Shown: in pieces, positions 49,590-52,841 of the stretch | How the letters are laid out: each line of letters begins with the position of its first letter | How positions within the stretch are numbered: position 1 is the first letter of the stretch | Assembly: GCA_902542765.1 (NCBI GenBank) | Contig: CACBVW010000006.1 | Coordinates: 1-52,841 of the forward strand | Length of the DNA: 52,841 bases | Direction: 5' to 3' | Source of the DNA: an uncultured SAR116 cluster alpha proteobacterium | Lineage (GTDB): Bacteria; Pseudomonadota; Alphaproteobacteria; Puniceispirillales; Marisalimonadaceae | The notes under the pieces: generated by a model | Databases searched by the model: none | Told to the model about the DNA's origin: nothing | What the model saw: only the letters and a program-made list of their open reading frames with translations | Made by a program: the position numbers and the translations under genes

Positions 49590-49913
49590 TTATTCTATTT
49601 TACTAAAATCTTTTAAATCAATTCTGGGAGAATATTCAACCTCACATTCTCCTTCTGTAAATGAGACTGTTCCTCCCATTTCTCGAATATCTTGCCAAAA
49701 TTGATTAGTCCACCCAGCTCTTTGTTTGTTTACATAATCCTTATTTTTGAAAAGATGAAATATCTCTATTGAGTTTTCGGTAATATTTGTAAAAGCTCTA
49801 ATTATCATATCTCCATCTTGAAACATATCTTTACTCCTACTTTTTAGAGCATTTATTATAGCCTCTTTTGCCAATTTATTTTGAAACTTTATTGATCTGG
49901 TCACAGCCCACAT
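49590..49913 (-). CDS. Hypothetical small protein, dimeric alpha/beta barrel-like
   Basis: A 107-residue cytoplasmic protein with a good site (TAGGAG) before the ATG. It has a basic first strand (MWAVTRSIKF), a helix (KLAKEAIINALKSRSKD), two strands (DMIIRAFTNI, SIEIFHLFKN), a second helix with RAGWTNQFWQDIREMG and a last strand ECEVEYSP. This is the ferredoxin-like barrel order seen in antibiotic-biosynthesis-monooxygenase-like proteins. The family is not recognised. It lies 34 bases upstream of the hpt-facing gap and 35 bases downstream of the zinc alcohol dehydrogenase gene on the same strand. Confidence 0.6.
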   Translation of the reverse strand: MWAVTRSIKFQNKLAKEAIINALKSRSKDMFQDGDMIIRAFTNITENSIEIFHLFKNKDYVNKQRAGWTNQFWQDIREMGGTVSFTEGECEVEYSPRIDLKDFSKIE

Positions 49914-49947
49914 TATCTTCTCCTATTAATTCTAAAATTTAAAATTA

Positions 49948-51084
49948 TTAACTCCATGGTTTGATCACTATTTTTATTGCATCATCTATTCTTTCTCTTG
50001 CATACTTTAAAGCAGTAGGTAGATCTGATAATTTAAAAGTATGAGTGTGTACTAGGCTTGCATTAAATCTTTTTTCTTTCATAAATTGCATAGCTCTGTG
50101 AGTAGCACTTTTACCTTCACCTCTTATTCCAAACATGTAAATATTATTAATAACCATATGTGGAATATTAACTTCAACTGGTTCATGAGGAAAGGCAGCG
50201 AGACATATTTTGCCTCCTCTGTTAGTCATCATAATTGCATCGTTTAAGGCTTCTTTTGTTCCTGCACACTCAATTACATAGTCGGCACCTTTTTCTCCAA
50301 CAATGTTTTTTACACTTTGAACTATATCTTTTTCATTTTTTACATTCAAAGTATAATCTGCTCCAAGCTTTTTTCCTATTTCTAGCCTACTATCTCTTGT
50401 ACCAATTAAGGTTACTGGTCCCGCACCCAAAGCTTTAGCTACAGCAACTCCTAATAAGCCAATAGGACCAGGACCTATTACAACTAAACTTTCTCCAGCG
50501 ATTAACCCCCCTAATTCGGTGAGACCGTACATTGTTGTTCCTGCTGTAACCACTAAAGTTGCTTCTTCATCAGTCATACTATCTGGAACTTTAATAAGTG
50601 TGTTTATATTATTTACAGCATATTGTTTGAAGCCACCATCTGTTGTAAAGCCGTTTGCTCTGTGACCTTTATTTACATTTCCATAGTTCAGACCATAGTT
50701 ATGGCATGAAGTATACATTCCCATCCTACATCTTTTGCATTGACCACAACCAGAGTGAATTTCTACCGTTACCCTATCGCCAATATCAAATTCATCAACT
50801 GAAGGGCCTAATGCCACAACTGTGCCCATGTACTCGTGTCCAGGAGTGAAATTTTTGTTAAATGGCAATCCACCTTCTATCAGGGCTGGTGTTCCATGAC
50901 TTATCACATCAAGATCTGTTGCACAAATAGCTACAGCGTCAATTCTGACTAAAACTTCTGCTTTACCTGGCATAACGATAGGTTTATCAATTAACATCAG
51001 CTGATCTGGATCTCCTAAGACCCATGCTTTCATTGTTTCTGGTATTGGATGTTTAACTGAAGTCTTGCCGTAAATTTCAATTGA
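49948..51084 (-). CDS. Zinc-dependent medium-chain alcohol dehydrogenase
   Basis: ATG 51084 is preferred: AAGG lies seven bases upstream and the ORF before it is short and non-conserved. The product has 378 residues. Catalytic zinc: VAICATDLDVISHG near residue 49 and FTPGHEYMGTVVALGPSVDE near 77. Structural zinc: GCGQCKRCRMGMYTSC near 107. Cofactor loop: VVIGPGPIGLLGVAVAKALG near 205. Cofactor acid or Arg region reads LIGTRDSRLEIGKKLGAD, where TRDSR suggests NADP or an unusual preference. It resembles threonine or sorbitol dehydrogenase-type enzymes. The substrate is unknown. Confidence 0.85.
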   Translation of the reverse strand, partial: SIEIYGKTSVKHPIPETMKAWVLGDPDQLMLIDKPIVMPGKAEVLVRIDAVAICATDLDVISHGTPALIEGGLPFNKNFTPGHEYMGTVVALGPSVDEFDIGDRVTVEIHSGCGQCKRCRMGMYTSCHNYGLNYGNVNKGHRANGFTTDGGFKQYAVNNINTLIKVPDSMTDEEATLVVTAGTTMYGLTELGGLIAGESLVVIGPGPIGLLGVAVAKALGAGPVTLIGTRDSRLEIGKKLGADYTLNVKNEKDIVQSVKNIVGEKGADYVIECAGTKEALNDAIMMTNRGGKICLAAFPHEPVEVNIPHMVINNIYMFGIRGEGKSATHRAMQFMKEKRFNASLVHTHTFKLSDLPTALKYARERIDDAIKIVIKPWS

Positions 51085-51151
51085 CATGATCAAACCTTTT
51101 GTAGATTTTAATGAATCCATTAATTAAAAGATTTGTCAAAAAGTTTATATG

Positions 51152-52024
51152 TTAAATGTTGTGTTTAATTTTATATTCACGCCATGTTGTAAAAAGTCCT
51201 GATCCGATAACTATCAATGCACCCACAATAATCATTAGATCTATACTTTCAGAAAAAATTGTTACACCGATAATTGATCCAAAAACTAATTGAAGATAGG
51301 AAAAAGGTTGTACAACCGAAGCTTCTGCCACTTGTAATGTTTTGACCATCATAAAATGAGAACCTGCACTTAATACACACATTAAAAGAAGCCATAAATA
51401 ATCTTCTTTTAATATATCATCCCATATAAAAAGGCTTATTATACTCATTGTAACCGTGCCACCAATCCCCGTCCAAAAAAAACTTGTTATTGCTGTATCA
51501 GATCTGGAGACATATCTAGTTAAAATAAGATAAACAGCAAACATTATAGCTCCAACTATTGCAAAGATAGATCCTTCTGTGATTACATTTGTGTTTGGTC
51601 TTAAAATTATGATTACGCCAATGAAACCTGTAAAAATTGCCATCCACCTTCTCCAGCCAAATCTTTCACCAAGAAAAGGAACTGATAAACCAGCGACTAT
51701 CAATGGGTAACATGCTATAATTGCATGTGTCTCAACTAACCCTAACAACGTGAATGTATAAACAACTAAGCAATTATTTAGAGAAAGAATTACACCTCTA
51801 GAAAATTGAATATAAGGTTGCTTTGTATTTAAAATATCTGAAACACGATTTTTTATGAACAAACATGTGACTATCATTACAAAAGCTATAAACCAGTAAC
51901 GCATTGTAACAAGTGTAAAAACATTATTGTTTTCAGCTAAATATCTAGACAGTCCATCCATGCTTGAAAACATAAACGTTGTAATAACCATAAGGGTAAT
52001 CCCAAATAGAACATTATTTTGCAT
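51152..52024 (-). CDS. EamA/DMT family transporter
   Basis: ATG 52024 gives 290 residues; the longer frame from 52099 would run through the terminator hairpin of the gene upstream and is rejected. Ten predicted helices form two EamA repeats of five. MVITTFMFSSMDGLSRYLAE begins the first; AIVGAIMFAVYLILTRYVSR begins the second, near residue 155. ETHAIIACYPLIVAGLSVPF with ERFGWRRWMAIFTGFIGVII is the typical end of the first repeat. Drug/metabolite exporters of this group export metabolites or amino acids; the substrate is unknown. Confidence 0.85.
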   Translation of the reverse strand: MQNNVLFGITLMVITTFMFSSMDGLSRYLAENNNVFTLVTMRYWFIAFVMIVTCLFIKNRVSDILNTKQPYIQFSRGVILSLNNCLVVYTFTLLGLVETHAIIACYPLIVAGLSVPFLGERFGWRRWMAIFTGFIGVIIILRPNTNVITEGSIFAIVGAIMFAVYLILTRYVSRSDTAITSFFWTGIGGTVTMSIISLFIWDDILKEDYLWLLLMCVLSAGSHFMMVKTLQVAEASVVQPFSYLQLVFGSIIGVTIFSESIDLMIIVGALIVIGSGLFTTWREYKIKHNI

Positions 52025-52087
52025 AAATAACTCGATATAAAAAAAAGAATTACTGTATATTGTTAATAAAGACTTATAACAACAAAA

Positions 52088-52113
52088 AAATAGAGACACT
52101 TAGGTCTCTATTT
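52088..52113 (-). terminator. Rho-independent terminator of the DapA-family gene
   Basis: AAATAGAGAC (52088-52097) and GTCTCTATTT (52104-52113) form a perfect stem with a six-base loop. On the reverse strand it is followed by a T-run (complement of 52084-52090). It lies 62 bases after the stop of the reverse-strand gene at 52176 and before the EamA gene. Confidence 0.82.
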
Positions 52114-52175
52114 AAATAAGGAGGAATATATAATAATTACTTTGTAACTAATTAAACGACTTAATGAAAAAAAGT

Positions 52176-52841
52176 TTAGTTATTTGTTACATGGTTTTGC
52201 AATTTCAATACTTTTTTTATATGTAAACTAGCTTCTTCTAACTGAAATTGGTCGAAATTCTTAATTGGTTTTCGACAGATACTTGTGCTAAAAATTCCTT
52301 CTTCAACTCTTAACATTTTTGAAAATTTAATTGATATGTCTATATGTTGGTGAGTAAAAGATAAAATTGGTAAAATTTGAGAAAATAATCTTCTAGAGTC
52401 TTCTATTTTATTTTCTAAATATAAATTATAGATTTTGTTGTAAATAACCTCCATAGTTGAAGGAATTAGAGCATGTACCCCTCTATTCAGAGCTTCAATC
52501 ATACCCATTATTGCCCATCCACCACTCAGATGTAACTGGTTTTTAGTAATATTGAAAACTCTTGTATATTTTGGACCAGAATTAAGAACTTCAATTTTCA
52601 AACTTTTAAATTTTTTAACGTTTTTATTTAATAAAATTATATCTTCATCACTCATTCCATAACCTGTCCATGATAAATCTTGTATCATAAGATTGTCAGG
52701 CCCAACTTCAGCAATTTCATAAAAGCATTGCACTAATTCATCACCAAAAATATTTTCAGGTGCTTGACATAATATCCAATCAGCCCCTAATTCTTTTGCA
52801 TTTTTGGACAACTCAATTCTTTCAATTTGATTTTTTGCAGT
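52176..52841 (-). CDS. Dihydrodipicolinate synthase (DapA) family protein, 5'-truncated
   Basis: The frame is open to the right window edge, so the TTG at 52811 is internal and the start is outside; 221 codons are visible. The right-edge end, TAKNQIERIELSKNAKELGA followed by DWILCQAPEN, is the DapA-family helix-strand pattern (A..lGAD..l..P). LMIQDLSWTGYGMSDEDIIL and FNITKNQLHLSGGWAIMGMI continue the TIM barrel. The C-terminal helices (YNKIYNLYLENK, LPILSFTHQHI) fit the family tail. The Schiff-base lysine cannot be placed with certainty. It is not obviously DapA itself; many relatives act on keto-acid aldols. Confidence 0.65.
   Translation of the reverse strand, partial: TAKNQIERIELSKNAKELGADWILCQAPENIFGDELVQCFYEIAEVGPDNLMIQDLSWTGYGMSDEDIILLNKNVKKFKSLKIEVLNSGPKYTRVFNITKNQLHLSGGWAIMGMIEALNRGVHALIPSTMEVIYNKIYNLYLENKIEDSRRLFSQILPILSFTHQHIDISIKFSKMLRVEEGIFSTSICRKPIKNFDQFQLEEASLHIKKVLKLQNHVTNN

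Noticed and set aside
52025-52099. N-terminal 25 residues of the EamA transporter frame
   Set aside because: They would read through the terminator hairpin at 52088-52113 and look cysteine/phenylalanine-rich without homology.
1-52841. CRISPR arrays, insertion sequences, transposases, rRNA or an integrase
   Set aside because: I found no regularly spaced repeats, terminal inverted repeats with a transposase, rRNA-like sequence or recombinase motifs by eye on either strand.

Overview
The window looks like a chromosomal segment of an AT-rich, streamlined marine alphaproteobacterium (a SAR11, HIMB59 or AEGEAN-169 type of lifestyle). The reasons are the strong A/T bias by eye, tiny intergenic gaps, several convergent gene pairs whose stop codons touch or overlap, the 3' part of an alphaproteobacterial-type initiator tRNA, and a gene content dominated by periplasmic-binding-protein transporters (one TRAP set, one tripartite tricarboxylate set) and CoA-dependent degradation of organic acids. 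The taxonomic call is inference; no rRNA or marker gene is present.

Left end (1-4907): a 5'-truncated phnM of the C-P lyase phosphonate pathway, an ACR3-type arsenite exporter seven bases downstream, a secreted choice-of-anchor-I beta-propeller-like protein, and two small genes (dimeric alpha/beta barrel-like and SnoaL-like). This segment ends exactly at a 51-base fragment of a tRNA-fMet gene (anticodon arm to CCA) that lacks its 5' part and is followed by an intact terminator. I read this as the attachment-site scar of an integrated island whose body lies to the left, so the phosphonate and arsenic genes are probably island cargo.

Positions 5085-15147 are chromosomal: a small barrel-like protein, a GAF protein, the ppk-ppx polyphosphate pair, a benzoylformate-decarboxylase/acetolactate-synthase-like ThDP enzyme, an SCP2-like protein with an alpha/beta hydrolase, an SDR, RidA and the AzlCD amino-acid exporter.

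Positions 15153-28234 form the most notable locus: acyl-CoA dehydrogenase, two MmgE/PrpD proteins, an amidase, a TRAP transporter (dctPQM), two family III CoA-transferases, a CitE-like CoA-ester lyase and two hotdog hydratases, one of the mesaconyl-C1-CoA hydratase type and one of the mesaconyl-C4-CoA/itaconyl-CoA hydratase type. Together they have every enzyme class needed to import a C5 branched dicarboxylate (itaconate, mesaconate or citramalate), activate it, hydrate it to citramalyl-CoA and split it into acetyl-CoA and pyruvate. The same classes make up the second half of the 3-hydroxypropionate bi-cycle.

Positions 28332-35915 hold a divergent cluster (CHMI-like tautomerase, LiuC-like hydratase, PcaB-like lyase, thioesterase), the glutathione formaldehyde-oxidation pair (frmA, fghA), a second hydratase/CoA-transferase pair and a gamma-carbonic anhydrase-like protein. 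Positions 36004-42479 form one forward operon: enolase-superfamily enzyme, TauD-like dioxygenase, tctC-tctB-tctA and a third MmgE/PrpD. Its substrate is unknown.

Positions 42472-52841: a YdjM-like membrane protein, a Baeyer-Villiger-type monooxygenase, a protocatechuate operon (DUF4149-like membrane gene, pobA, pcaH, pcaG, a 60-residue membrane protein, a cyclic-nucleotide-binding protein), hypoxanthine phosphoribosyltransferase, a small barrel-like protein, a zinc alcohol dehydrogenase, an EamA transporter and a DapA-family gene cut by the right edge. I saw no rRNA, complete tRNA, CRISPR array, transposase or integrase.
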